Of a stretch of DNA of 64,000 bases, positions 36,830 to 45,430 are shown piece by piece (the stretch's first letter is position 1; the number at the start of each line of letters is the position of its first letter). The stretch lies in NCBI GenBank assembly GCA_963797115.1, contig CAWCOH010000001.1:1488001-1552000 (forward strand). The letters run 5' to 3'. The notes below the pieces were generated by a model. It did no database searches. It saw only the letters and a program-made list of their open reading frames with translations, and was not told where the DNA came from. The stretch is from AP-15 sp963797115. GTDB taxonomy: Bacteria; Pseudomonadota; Alphaproteobacteria; ATCC43930; CGMCC-115725. A program made the translations under genes and the position numbers.

Positions 36830-38444
36830 GGAATTGTTCACCCAGCTGTTCGGCGATCTGCTGGCCTTTGTCTACCACTGCTTCGACCGCATTGTCATTT
36901 ACGGCTACCTCAGCGGGCTCTCGCGGCCCGAGCAGGTCGTGCACTTTTTCCGTCAGGTGGTCGGCGTACCGGTCGTCGGCAAGGAGATCCTGAGCCAGCG
37001 CACCGCCGACTACCAGAACTGGGTGGAAGCCTTCGCCCGCAATCATCGGCTGCCGATCGAATGGGCCGAGAAAGGCGTGCGCAAGGAAGACCATGTCCTG
37101 CCCTGGCAACGCCGCATGGCCAGGGACGACGCCTACGGCGTCTACTTCATCTTCAAGAGCATGGAGCAGGGGCCGAGCTTTCGCATCAGCGTCCCCAAAT
37201 ACGCCACCAAGGATCCAAATTACCGCATCCTCGCCCGCCAACGCAGCCGCTTCACGCACTATTACTTCTACCTCCGCGACGAAACCCTGGGCCCAATGGT
37301 GATGCGGGTCGCCTCGTTTTTCCCGTTCCAGACCACCTACTACCTCAACGGCCATAGCTTCATCGAGCAGGAGCTGACGCGCGCGCAGATCGGCTTCCGC
37401 AAGACCGACAACGCCTTCCTCGCCGTCGACGACGTCGCCGCGCTGCAAGCCGCCGCCGACAAACTCAGCCCGCAAATCATCCGCCAACAGCTCGACTACT
37501 GGACCCTGATCCTGGGACCGAAGTTCTCCGCCAAGGAGCGCAAGCAGCTCAATCTCTCGCGCTTTTACGCGATCGCCCAGATTGAGTATTGCCGCAACTT
37601 CATCTTCAAGCGCAACTTTCCCATCCACAAACTCTTCGAACGCAGCTGCGAACTCGGCCTGTGGCGGTTAACCGGCGACAAGATCACCGACATCTTCGGC
37701 ACTCGCCTGAACCGCAGGATGCGCGGCAAGCTGGCCACCGTCATCGATCGCATCGAGCATGGCCATCATGTCTTCCGCGCCTACTTCAAGAACGCCTTCC
37801 TCAAGCAGTACGAAAAGTTCTCCACCTTCTTGCGCAACGAACTGGTCTCCAACAACCTCGCCGACTTCCGTCTTAAGAAGGGACTGGACCATCTCGATGC
37901 CGTTCGCGAGCGCTTCCAAACCATCACCGGCCGCTTCGCCGGTTTCCAGGCGCAATGGCTCAACGTCCACGTCGACTTTCCGCTGCTGCAGCGCCTCGCC
38001 CTGCCGATCACCATTGGCGCGGTCCGCTATCCGGGGATCAAGATCCACGACCCGCGCGTCATCCGCCTGCTCGAAGTGCTGCTCCATGGCGGCAGCCACG
38101 TCGGCGGCTGGACCGCCAAGCAAATCCACCACGCCGTTCTCACCACTTTCCACCTCTCCGACCGCGCCTACGGCCTCAACCAACTTCGCTACGACCTGCG
38201 CAAGCTCAAAGGCCACGGTCTGCTGCAGCGCGACGGCTCCCGCTACGCCTACCGTCTCACCCCCAAGGGGGTTCAGGTTGCGCTGCTCTTCCTGTTCTTC
38301 CACAAACGACTCTGCGGCCCACTCGCCAACAGCCGCTTCCACCACCGCCCCGACCCTCATCACCAGCCGGCCAGCAAGCTCGAAGCCGCCTACCACCGCG
38401 CCGATAAAGCTATTCAACAGATCGTCGATCTCCTCGCCGCCTGA
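36828..38444 (+). CDS. Large protein of unknown function with C-terminal winged-helix-like region
   Basis: A 538-residue soluble protein that I cannot assign to a family. It starts MELFTQLFGDLLAFVYHCFDRIVIYGYLSGLSRPEQVVHFF, after a GGAGGGG six bases before the ATG. It is rich in aromatic, Arg and His residues (RSRFTHYYFYLRDETLGPMVMRVASFFPFQTTYYLNGHSF; LSRFYAIAQIEYCRNFIFKRNFPIHKLFERSCELGLWRL; KLATVIDRIEHGHHVFRAYFKNAFLKQYEKFSTFLRNE). The region near residues 430-500 (WTAKQIHHAVLTTFHLSDRAYGLNQLRYDLRKLKGHGLLQRDGSRYAYRLTPKGVQVALLF) reads like a winged helix, suggesting DNA or RNA binding. It ends 53 bp before the polA stop and shares its start with the minus-strand gene. A mobile-gene origin is possible but no transposase motif is seen. 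Confidence 0.75.
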   Translation: MELFTQLFGDLLAFVYHCFDRIVIYGYLSGLSRPEQVVHFFRQVVGVPVVGKEILSQRTADYQNWVEAFARNHRLPIEWAEKGVRKEDHVLPWQRRMARDDAYGVYFIFKSMEQGPSFRISVPKYATKDPNYRILARQRSRFTHYYFYLRDETLGPMVMRVASFFPFQTTYYLNGHSFIEQELTRAQIGFRKTDNAFLAVDDVAALQAAADKLSPQIIRQQLDYWTLILGPKFSAKERKQLNLSRFYAIAQIEYCRNFIFKRNFPIHKLFERSCELGLWRLTGDKITDIFGTRLNRRMRGKLATVIDRIEHGHHVFRAYFKNAFLKQYEKFSTFLRNELVSNNLADFRLKKGLDHLDAVRERFQTITGRFAGFQAQWLNVHVDFPLLQRLALPITIGAVRYPGIKIHDPRVIRLLEVLLHGGSHVGGWTAKQIHHAVLTTFHLSDRAYGLNQLRYDLRKLKGHGLLQRDGSRYAYRLTPKGVQVALLFLFFHKRLCGPLANSRFHHRPDPHHQPASKLEAAYHRADKAIQQIVDLLAA

Positions 38445-38497
38445 CCTTAGCGTCCGACTGTTGAACTCTTTTTGTCTACGATTCTCGGGGCTAGAAT

Positions 38498-41347
38498 TTA
38501 ATGCGCTTCGTCCCAGTTCTGGCCCTTCCCGGTCTCGACGACCAGCGGCACGGAGAGTTCGCAGCGCGGCGCGCAGGCACCCTCCATGACTCCCTTGACG
38601 ACGCGTGCGGTGTCGTCGGCCTCCGATTCCGGCACCTCGAACAAGAGCTCGTCGTGGACCTGCAAGAGCATCCGGGCCTTGAGCCCGGTGCCGGCGAGCG
38701 CGGTCGGGATTCGGCCCATCGCGCGCTTGATGATGTCGGCCGCCGACCCCTGCAAGGGCGCGTTGATCGCCTGTCGTTCCGCCCCGGCCCGGCGCGCCGG
38801 GTTGGCGTCGCGGATCCCGGAAATGAAGCATCTGCGCCCGAAAATCGTTTCGACATAGCCGGTGCGGCGGCAATCGGTCTTGATCCGCTCCATATAGGCG
38901 CGGATCGCCGGGAAGCGCTCGAAGTAGGCTCGGATATAGGCTCCGGCCTCGGCTTGCGGCACGCCGATCTGCGCTCCGAGGCCAAAGGCGCTGATGCCGT
39001 AGATGATGCCGAAATTGATCGCCTTCGCGCGCCGCCGAGTGTTGGCGTCCATCTCCGCGAGCGGCACGCCGAACACCTGGCTCGCGGTCAGCGCGTGGAT
39101 ATCCACCCCGTCGCGGAAGGCCTGCTTCAGCTCCGGCACGTCGGCAACGTGCGCGGCTAGGCGTAATTCGATCTGGCTGTAATCCGCGGACAGCAGCAGG
39201 TGCCCCGGCTCGGCGACAAAGGCGCGGCGGATGCGGCGACCTTCCTCGGTGCGGATCGGGATGTTCTGCAGGTTGGGATTGTTCGATGAGAACCGGCCTG
39301 TCGCGGCCACAGCGAGTGCGTAGGAGGTGTGCACTCGTGCGGTCTCGCGGTCGATCTCCTCCGCCAACGCGTCGGCATAAGTCGATCTGAGCTTGGTGAG
39401 CTGCCGCCATTCGAGGACCTCTCTCGGCACCTCGTGCAGCGGAGCAAGCTCTTCGAGGATCGAGGCGTCGGTGCCGTAGGCACCGGTCTTGCCCTTCTTG
39501 CCGCCAGGGAGTCCGAGCTTTTCGAACAACACATCGCCGAGTTGCTTGGTCGACCCGATGTTGAATTGGTTGCCGACCGCGCGAAAGATCGTCTGCTCGA
39601 TCTCGGCGATGCGCTGCGTGAAATCCCGCGACAGCTCGGCAAGGGCAGCGCGGTCGACCTTGATCCCCTGGCATTCCATTGCTGCAACGACCGACACCAG
39701 CGGCCGCTCGATCGTCTCGTAGAACGCGGTCATCCTGTCGCGGACCAACCGCGCTTTCAGCAATATGTGCAAGCGCAGGACGGAGTCGGCGCGCTCGGCG
39801 ACAAAATCGCGTGCGGCCTCGGGCGACACCTCAGCGAAGGGGATCAGGCTTTTGCCGGTGCCTATCAGCTGCTTCAGCGGAGTGAGCTCGTGCTCGAACG
39901 CGCGCCGGGTCGCATCTTCGATGCCGTGCTCGAACTGCCCGCCATCGAGCACGTAGGACATCAGCATCGTGCAGTCATAGGGTGCGATTTGCACCCCGTA
40001 GCGCGATAACAGATGCACGGCCGTCTTCATATCGTGGCCGATTTTAAGGACACCTGGATCTTCGAGTAGCGGCCGCAGCCGCTCGATGGCGGTTTCGGGG
40101 GCAAGCCCGACGGCTCCTCCCCCCAGATCGAGGGCCCCGGTCACCCGATGAGCCAGCGGGACGTAGGCGGCGAGCCCCGGGGCCAGTGCCAGCCCAATCC
40201 CGGCAAGAGCTGGCCGGCCGCCAGCAACGGCACTGCCCTCCGGCCAGATCGCGACCACCCCCGCCTGGTAGGCCGCCTCGACCCACTGGTCTAGACCTTC
40301 GATGGCGTCGATAAGGGCATATGTGCGCGGCGCCGTAAAGGGCGGAACCTCCGGGATCACCGGCTCGCTCGGGCCGGTCGGGAGGGGTGCGGTTATGTCG
40401 AGCCGGCGCTCGATGCGCGACTTGAGGGCGCGCAATTCCATTTCGTCGAGAAACGGGAAGAGCTTCTCCGGGTCGTAGGGTTTCACTTTGAGCGCCGATA
40501 GCGGGCAGGGCAGCGGCACGCTGTCGTCGAGCTTGACCAATTCCTTCGACAGGCGCGCTTTGGCGGCGTTCTCGATCAGCGCCTCGCGCCGCTTCGGCTG
40601 CTTGATCTCCCCGGCATGGGCGAGCAGGGTTTCGAGATCGCCATAGGTGTTGATCAATTCGGCCGCGGTCTTGACGCCGATACCGGGCACGCCCGGTACG
40701 TTGTCGGTGCTGTCGCCGCAGAGCGCCTGCACTTCGATGACCTTGTCAGGCCCGACGCCGAACTTCTCGCGCACCTCTGCCTCGGCGATCGGCCGATCGG
40801 TCATCGGGTCGCGCATCGTGATCTTGCCGTCGGCGATGAGCTGCATCATGTCCTTGTCGGACGAGAGGATCGTCACTTTGGCGCCAGCCTCGACGGCGTG
40901 CCGCGTATAAGTCGCGATCAGATCATCGGCCTCGAAATTCTCCATCTCGATTCGGCAGACGCCGAATGCGTCCGCCGCCTGCCGTACATGCGCTAGTTGC
41001 GGCGCGAGATCATCGGGCATTTCCCGGCGGTTCGCCTTGTACTGATCGTAGATTTCGCTGCGGAAGCTACGGCCGGAGGCGTCGAAAATCACCGCGATGT
41101 GGTCGGCGTCGGTCTCCCGCAGATACTTATCCAGCATATTGCTGAATATCATCACTACTTCGGTCGCCATGCCGTCGGATTTGCGCTGGAACCGCTCCGC
41201 CTTGGGGTCCTTGGCGCGGGCAAAGTAAGCACGAAATATGAAGCCCGAGCCGTCTATCAGAAACACATGATGGGGCGCCGCCGAAGGGGCCTGCGCGGCG
41301 GGGGTCGAGGGCGGCTCGGCGACGAGCGGTTCGACGAGGTCGTTCAC
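38498..41347 (-). CDS. polA: DNA polymerase I, proofreading site degenerate
   Basis: Pol I fills gaps and removes RNA primers during replication and repair. The 949-residue product has a complete N-terminal 5'-3' exonuclease domain (HVFLIDGSGFIFRAYFA; LSSDKDMMQLI; CGDSTDNVPGVPGIGVKTA, residues about 27-310). It also has an intact C-terminal polymerase domain (motif A LLSADYSQIELRLAAH, motif B RRAKAINFGIIYGISAFG, motif C LLQVHDELLFE, ending GQNWDEAH). The middle 3'-5' exonuclease fold (about 340-540) is kept but not its catalytic acids. The DxE motif is W368-P-E370, the motif II Asp is Ala443 (GHDMKTAVHLL), and the motif III YxxxD is F515...R519. Proofreading is therefore predicted to be absent. 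Confidence 0.96.
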   Translation of the reverse strand: MNDLVEPLVAEPPSTPAAQAPSAAPHHVFLIDGSGFIFRAYFARAKDPKAERFQRKSDGMATEVVMIFSNMLDKYLRETDADHIAVIFDASGRSFRSEIYDQYKANRREMPDDLAPQLAHVRQAADAFGVCRIEMENFEADDLIATYTRHAVEAGAKVTILSSDKDMMQLIADGKITMRDPMTDRPIAEAEVREKFGVGPDKVIEVQALCGDSTDNVPGVPGIGVKTAAELINTYGDLETLLAHAGEIKQPKRREALIENAAKARLSKELVKLDDSVPLPCPLSALKVKPYDPEKLFPFLDEMELRALKSRIERRLDITAPLPTGPSEPVIPEVPPFTAPRTYALIDAIEGLDQWVEAAYQAGVVAIWPEGSAVAGGRPALAGIGLALAPGLAAYVPLAHRVTGALDLGGGAVGLAPETAIERLRPLLEDPGVLKIGHDMKTAVHLLSRYGVQIAPYDCTMLMSYVLDGGQFEHGIEDATRRAFEHELTPLKQLIGTGKSLIPFAEVSPEAARDFVAERADSVLRLHILLKARLVRDRMTAFYETIERPLVSVVAAMECQGIKVDRAALAELSRDFTQRIAEIEQTIFRAVGNQFNIGSTKQLGDVLFEKLGLPGGKKGKTGAYGTDASILEELAPLHEVPREVLEWRQLTKLRSTYADALAEEIDRETARVHTSYALAVAATGRFSSNNPNLQNIPIRTEEGRRIRRAFVAEPGHLLLSADYSQIELRLAAHVADVPELKQAFRDGVDIHALTASQVFGVPLAEMDANTRRRAKAINFGIIYGISAFGLGAQIGVPQAEAGAYIRAYFERFPAIRAYMERIKTDCRRTGYVETIFGRRCFISGIRDANPARRAGAERQAINAPLQGSAADIIKRAMGRIPTALAGTGLKARMLLQVHDELLFEVPESEADDTARVVKGVMEGACAPRCELSVPLVVETGKGQNWDEAH

Positions 41348-41360
41348 GGCTTTCCTTTAT

Positions 41361-41579
41361 TCAGTCGTTGCGCTCTTCCGATACCTTTGCCGGCGTGGCC
41401 ACGCCGCCTGGCGCGGATCCTTGCATCGCACGGTTGACAAACAGACGAGAGCAATAGGGGCACTCGACCTTCCCGTCTGGACCAAGATTGAGAAAGACCC
41501 TGGGATGACCGAGCGGCTCGTCGCCGCCATTGCAGGCAGCGACCGTCTCGTTAATGTAGATGGTTTCGAAAGGCCCCAT
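41361..41579 (-). CDS. Zinc-finger CHCC-type protein (NDUFS6-like domain)
   Basis: A short protein of about 72 residues with the zf-CHCC pattern: ETVAACNGGDEPLGHPRVFLNLGPDGKVECPYCSRLFV. The four zinc ligands are the Cys of AACNG, the His of GHPRV and the two Cys of CPYC. In mitochondria the related domain is a subunit of respiratory complex I; bacterial versions are small stand-alone proteins of unknown role. I chose the ATG at 41579 (MGPFETIYINE) because family members start close to the finger. A TTG at 41663 would add 28 residues and has a better-placed GGAG, so the start is not certain. Confidence 0.8.
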   Translation of the reverse strand: MGPFETIYINETVAACNGGDEPLGHPRVFLNLGPDGKVECPYCSRLFVNRAMQGSAPGGVATPAKVSEERND

Positions 41580-41716
41580 ATGCGACCGGGAATTGGCGCG
41601 GGCGCCGACCACCCGCGGCTGACGGTTTTTATAAGCACGATGATACCCTTTGCCGCTCGACAATCAATGATCCACTCCAGAGAGCAGCCTCGCGCTTGCG
41701 GCATCGACGAGAACGC

Positions 41717-42814
41717 GTGAGCAGCCGGGGAATTGCATCGGGCCTGTGCTGGGGTTCGATTATTGCGGCGCTGACGCTTTCCTTCGGCTGCGCGCCGACC
41801 AACGACGAGGACGCCCGGCTTGCGGGAATCGGGACACCGCGAGCGGCACCAGAGCAAAGACCGGCGCCGCATTTCACCGAGACCGCGTTCGTCGCTGCCG
41901 ATGGCGCGGTGCTGCCCTTGCGCAAATGGCTTCCCCCAAAAGATCGTGGCGGAAGGCAGCCGAAGGCGGTGATCCTCGCCTTGCACGGCTTCAACGACTA
42001 CAGCAACGCCTTTGATGGACCGGGCGAGATCTGGTCCAAGGACGGGATTGCCACCTACGCCTATGACCAGCGCGGCTTTGGCGCGGCACCCGAGCGTGGG
42101 TTGTGGCCCGGCCGCGCCGCGTTGGCGGCTGACGCCGCAACCGCAGCTCAGGTGTTGCGCCGTCTTTACCCAAGAGTGCCGGTCTATCTTCTCGGCGACA
42201 GCATGGGCGGGGCAGTGGCGGTGATCGCCATGACCGGCGAGAGCGGCACCCAGGTTCCCGATGTCGACGGGATCATATTGACCGCGCCCGCCGTTTGGGG
42301 ACGCCCGACGATGGGTCTCCTGCCGACCCTCGCGTTGTGGGCCGGAGTAAGATTGATGCCGGGGCTCACCCTTTCCGGCCGCGGGTTGGAGATCAAGCCC
42401 TCGGACAACATCGCGATGCTGCGGGCCTTGGCGCATGATCCGCTGGTGATCCACCAGACCAGGATCGACGCGATCTACGGCCTTGTGGACCTGATGGACG
42501 CAACGCTCGCTTCCGCCCCTCTATTCGATGCGCCGGTGCTGGTGGCGTATGGCGCCAAGGACGAGATCGTGCCGCAAGCGTCGGTGCGACGCTTTGTCGA
42601 GGCATTGCCGCCCGAACCGCAACGCCGGCGGCGGCTCGCCTGGTATGATGACGGCTACCATATGCTGTTGCGCGATCTCGAAGGCCCAGTCGTCGCGGCC
42701 GATGTCGCAAGCTGGATGCTGGCACCCCGGGAGCCGCTGCCCTCCGGTGCCGACCGCAAGGCGGAGGAGGCCTTCTCGCACGGCGCCCGCCAAGCGTCGG
42801 TCGGGGGACGCTGA
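41717..42814 (+). CDS. Alpha/beta hydrolase, lysophospholipase-like, possible lipoprotein
   Basis: A 365-residue serine hydrolase of the Hydrolase_4 (monoglyceride lipase/lysophospholipase) type. Blocks are ILALHGFNDYSNAFDG (oxyanion region), YAYDQRGFGAAPERGLWPG, the nucleophile elbow LLGDSMGGAVAV, then LVAYGAKDEIVP (Asp) and YDDGYHMLLRDL (His). The N-terminus from the GTG at 41717 has a hydrophobic stretch ending LTLSFGCAP, a plausible though imperfect lipobox, so the enzyme may be anchored in the envelope. A TTG at 41696 is an alternative start. The stop lies 3 bp before the CDP-archaeol-synthase-like gene, so the two are likely cotranscribed. Confidence 0.9.
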   Translation: MSSRGIASGLCWGSIIAALTLSFGCAPTNDEDARLAGIGTPRAAPEQRPAPHFTETAFVAADGAVLPLRKWLPPKDRGGRQPKAVILALHGFNDYSNAFDGPGEIWSKDGIATYAYDQRGFGAAPERGLWPGRAALAADAATAAQVLRRLYPRVPVYLLGDSMGGAVAVIAMTGESGTQVPDVDGIILTAPAVWGRPTMGLLPTLALWAGVRLMPGLTLSGRGLEIKPSDNIAMLRALAHDPLVIHQTRIDAIYGLVDLMDATLASAPLFDAPVLVAYGAKDEIVPQASVRRFVEALPPEPQRRRRLAWYDDGYHMLLRDLEGPVVAADVASWMLAPREPLPSGADRKAEEAFSHGARQASVGGR

Positions 42815-42817
42815 GCC

Positions 42818-43306
42818 GTGCACCCAGTAGTGGTCCTCCAGCTCTTGATCTTGTTGGTCTTGGCTAATGGTACGCCGGTGGTCGCCAAAAGGATCCTCGG
42901 CAACCGGCTTTCCTATCCCCTCGACGGCAATGTCAGATTCCCCGACGGCCGGCCGCTCTTCGGCCGCTCCAAGACGATCCGCGGAGTCGTTCTCGGTGTC
43001 CTGGCGTCGGCTGTGGGGGCTCCGCTGATTGGGCTCGAACCGGAAATCGGGGTTTTAGTCGGCAGCATGGCAATGGCTGGCGACCTCGTCTCCAGCTTCG
43101 TGAAGCGCCGCATGGACCTGCCGCCCAGCAGCCGGGCAAGTGGCCTCGATCAAGTGCCGGAATCGCTCTTCCCGCTGCTCGCCTGCCGCCATCTGCTGTC
43201 GTTGACGGTCGCCGACATCGCAGCGTGCGTAGTGATATTTTCTATCGGCGATTTAATATTTTCACGGGTTCTCTACGCGTTTGGGCTGCGCGATCGCCCG
43301 TATTGA
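42818..43306 (+). CDS. CDP-archaeol synthase family membrane protein
   Basis: A 162-residue membrane protein with about four hydrophobic helices, matching the CarS-like (former DUF46) family of CTP-dependent lipid cytidylyltransferases. The diagnostic cytoplasmic loop is present: LSYPLDGNVRFPDGRPLFGRSKTIRGVVLG. The MAGDLVSSFVKRRMDLPPSSRASGLDQVPESLFPLL block follows, with the conserved GD and DQ pairs. Archaeal members make CDP-archaeol. Bacterial members are known but uncharacterised to my knowledge, and should act on another phosphatidate-like lipid. It follows the hydrolase gene by 3 bp, suggesting a shared lipid role. Its 3' end overlaps the convergent phosphoesterase gene by 65 bp. Confidence 0.82.
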   Translation: MHPVVVLQLLILLVLANGTPVVAKRILGNRLSYPLDGNVRFPDGRPLFGRSKTIRGVVLGVLASAVGAPLIGLEPEIGVLVGSMAMAGDLVSSFVKRRMDLPPSSRASGLDQVPESLFPLLACRHLLSLTVADIAACVVIFSIGDLIFSRVLYAFGLRDRPY

Positions 43307-44246
43307 CAGCACCGCGGCGCAAGTGATGAAGAACAATTTCCGGCGGGCAGTTGATGCGAACCGGGACGATGCAGGACCCGACGCCGACCGAGGTGTACCC
43401 GACCATGTCGCGATACTTCCACAGCCCCGATCCCATCCGCCGCGGCACCTTCGCGTCGAGTGTGATTGGGACGGCGCCGGGCAAACAGATCTGGCCGCCA
43501 TGCGTATGGCCACTCAGCATCAGGTCGAAATCGGCGTGCGCCGCCTGGCGATAGATTTCGGGCGTATGCGACAAAAGGATCGAAAAGCCGTTGCCGGGAA
43601 GCTGCGAAGCGGCTTTCTCGATGTTGTCGACCCGGTAGTAGTGCGCGTCGTCGATGCCGACGAGGTGGATGCATTCGTCGCCGCGCACGAGGGTTTCGGC
43701 CTCGTTGAGCAGCATGCGAATCCCCATCTCCTCCAGCCCCGGAACCATGCGGATCGTGTCGTGGTTGCCGAGTACGCCGAACATCGGCGCCACGATCTGG
43801 GCGCAGACCCGCACTAATCCCTCTAGCGTCGCGGCGAACGGCCCGAACGTCTTCCCGCGATAGTCGCCGGTCAACACGCAAAGGTCATAGACCAAGCCGG
43901 GAAGCAGCTCGACCAGGCGCTGCATCGCACCGTCATTCATGTCGACGTGCAAGTCGCTGATCTGCAGGATCGTAAAGCCGTCGAACCTGGCCGGTAGCTC
44001 GGGCAAGATGATGTCGTTGCGTCTGACCTGAATCCGTTCGGCGTTTTTCTTTGCCCACCAGTACAACCCGCTCAGCTTCAGGGTGTTGCGGATTATCGCC
44101 GGGCTATAATACCAGTTTTCCGGGTGGAAATAGTTGAGGCCTTGTCCGAACACCCGGGCTTCGTGGTCCTCTTCGATGCCGATGCGCTGCCTCGCATGAA
44201 GCCGGCCGAGGCGCCGCTCCAAATGTTCGACGATGTCCTCGTTCAT
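43242..44246 (-). CDS. Metallophosphoesterase
   Basis: A 334-residue calcineurin-like phosphoesterase. All five metal-binding blocks are present: QISDLHVD, LTGDYRG, GVLGNHDT, LLSHTPE and SGHTHGGQICLPG. The protein resembles YaeI/LpxH-like phosphodiesterases, but no substrate-specific feature was seen. The N-terminus is polar and lacks an obvious signal peptide, although ENWYYSPAIIRNTLKLSGLYWWAKK could associate with membrane. Its 3' end overlaps the CDP-archaeol-synthase-like gene on the other strand by 65 bp, and both C-termini look genuine. Confidence 0.92.
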   Translation of the reverse strand: MNEDIVEHLERRLGRLHARQRIGIEEDHEARVFGQGLNYFHPENWYYSPAIIRNTLKLSGLYWWAKKNAERIQVRRNDIILPELPARFDGFTILQISDLHVDMNDGAMQRLVELLPGLVYDLCVLTGDYRGKTFGPFAATLEGLVRVCAQIVAPMFGVLGNHDTIRMVPGLEEMGIRMLLNEAETLVRGDECIHLVGIDDAHYYRVDNIEKAASQLPGNGFSILLSHTPEIYRQAAHADFDLMLSGHTHGGQICLPGAVPITLDAKVPRRMGSGLWKYRDMVGYTSVGVGSCIVPVRINCPPEIVLHHLRRGAVNTGDRAAQTRREPVKILNRR

Positions 44247-44646
44247 AAAAGCACTAGTGCGATGGCGGACCGGCGGACAATCGCGAATCGCGCTGCCTCC
44301 GCCGAGCCTTCGTTGGCAAACCCGGCGGCCGCCGCCGTCGTTCCGCTATTGCCCATGCAAGACCTTCTCCTTCCTTGCTGCAACCGTTGCTTGAGCGACG
44401 ATCAGCCGGTTCCTCATGTGCAGCGAATTTACAGCAAAATTCTCTCTGAAATTGTAGCGGCGGTCCGTCCCGCCGCCGGTTCCCTCCCGACCCCTCACAG
44501 AGGCGGGGAGGGAAGGGTAGGGATCGGCAATTTGCACGATAAAGTTGGCAATTTTAGGTCGCGATTCACCGCGCCACTATTCCGGTGATATGCCGCAGCG
44601 CTGACGCCAATGGCGGATAAGAAGGGCGATCCGCTTGGCTCCCGCG
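44247..44646. other. Non-coding gap with a long hairpin
   Basis: Nothing protein-like was recognised in these 400 bp. TTCCCTCCC (44480-44488) and GGGAGGGAA (44506-44514) form a 9-bp inverted repeat with a 17-base loop, possibly a decayed copy of the CCCTC-type repeat seen near 30.6 kb. The rest should hold the promoter of the minus-strand phosphoesterase gene. Confidence 0.45.
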
Positions 44647-45092
44647 TCAGCCGGGTTGCTGGCCCTTCGCCTTGTACGCCGCCGCGGCCTTGGGACCCGT
44701 GAGGAAATCGATCAGTGCCTTTGCTGCGATCGGCTGCTCCGTTAAAGATGAAGCGCTGGCGACAAAGGCCAAATCCGGGATCTTCGGCTCGGCCGGCAGG
44801 AGCCCAACGACGTCGATGCCTTGCACCACCGTCAGTTCGTTGATCAGCTGTATGCCCATCTCGGCCTCGCCGCGCCCCAGTGGCTTTTTCGAGCCGCCGA
44901 CCATTTTGGCCTCACGGACCAGCTTGTCGACGCGCCGCTTGGTCAGGATCGCGACCTCGATTTCATCGCCCGCGGCAACCTTCTTCTCTGCGACGGCGGC
45001 GCTCAGCACTTGAATTCAGCCGCGCTCGCCTCGGCCGCCCATATAGCGGCGACCAGAGCAACCGCATCGGCCAGCGATTGGGTCCCGCGCAT
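44647..45092 (-). pseudogene. Decayed periplasmic solute-binding protein gene (ModA-like)
   Basis: Remains of a molybdate-type/unknown-anion binding protein. An ATG at 45092, with a GGAGGGACGAGG just upstream, opens a signal peptide (DAVALVAAIWAAEASAAEF). A TGA stops it after about 29 codons. One frame over, from about 45007, the protein resumes (VLSAAVAEKKVAAGDEIEVAILTKRRVDKLVREAKMVGGS). It then jumps directly to the C-terminal part (GRGEAEMGIQLINELTVVQGIDVVGLLPAE...PIAAKALIDFLTGPKAAAAYKAKGQQPG). The central 100 or so residues normal for the family are missing. One frameshift plus an internal deletion indicate a non-functional remnant. Confidence 0.75.
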
Positions 45093-45295
45093 CCTCGTCC
45101 CTCCGCTGCAGTTTGGTGGGCCGGCTGCGTCGACCACCGTATCGGCTTCGGCCTCGAGACTTAAACGCTAGAACTAAGGGTTCTCCGCTTAGCTCCATCG
45201 CCGGTTTGCCCGAGGGTTGCGTGGCTTGATCAAACCCACTTGTATGTCGGCCCGCCCGCCTATATCCAATCTCGTCGGTCGTGCGGACTGCGCGG

Positions 45296-45372
<77 letters not shown>

Positions 45373-45430
45373 CTTCGGTATAAAACTGCGAACGCCACCA
45401 GCCGCCGATTCTACGCCGGCAGCAGATCAA

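Noticed and set aside
36393..38495. True terminal inverted repeats and a target duplication around the unknown gene pair
   Set aside because: Only a 7-bp inverted match was found, which is weak by itself, and no clear direct duplication. Kept as a possibility in the finding, not as a mobile-element feature.
37668..39674. Minus-strand frame bridging polA and the unknown 538-residue gene
   Set aside because: It is out of frame with polA and antisense to the unknown gene; its composition is Arg-rich and then acidic with no motifs.
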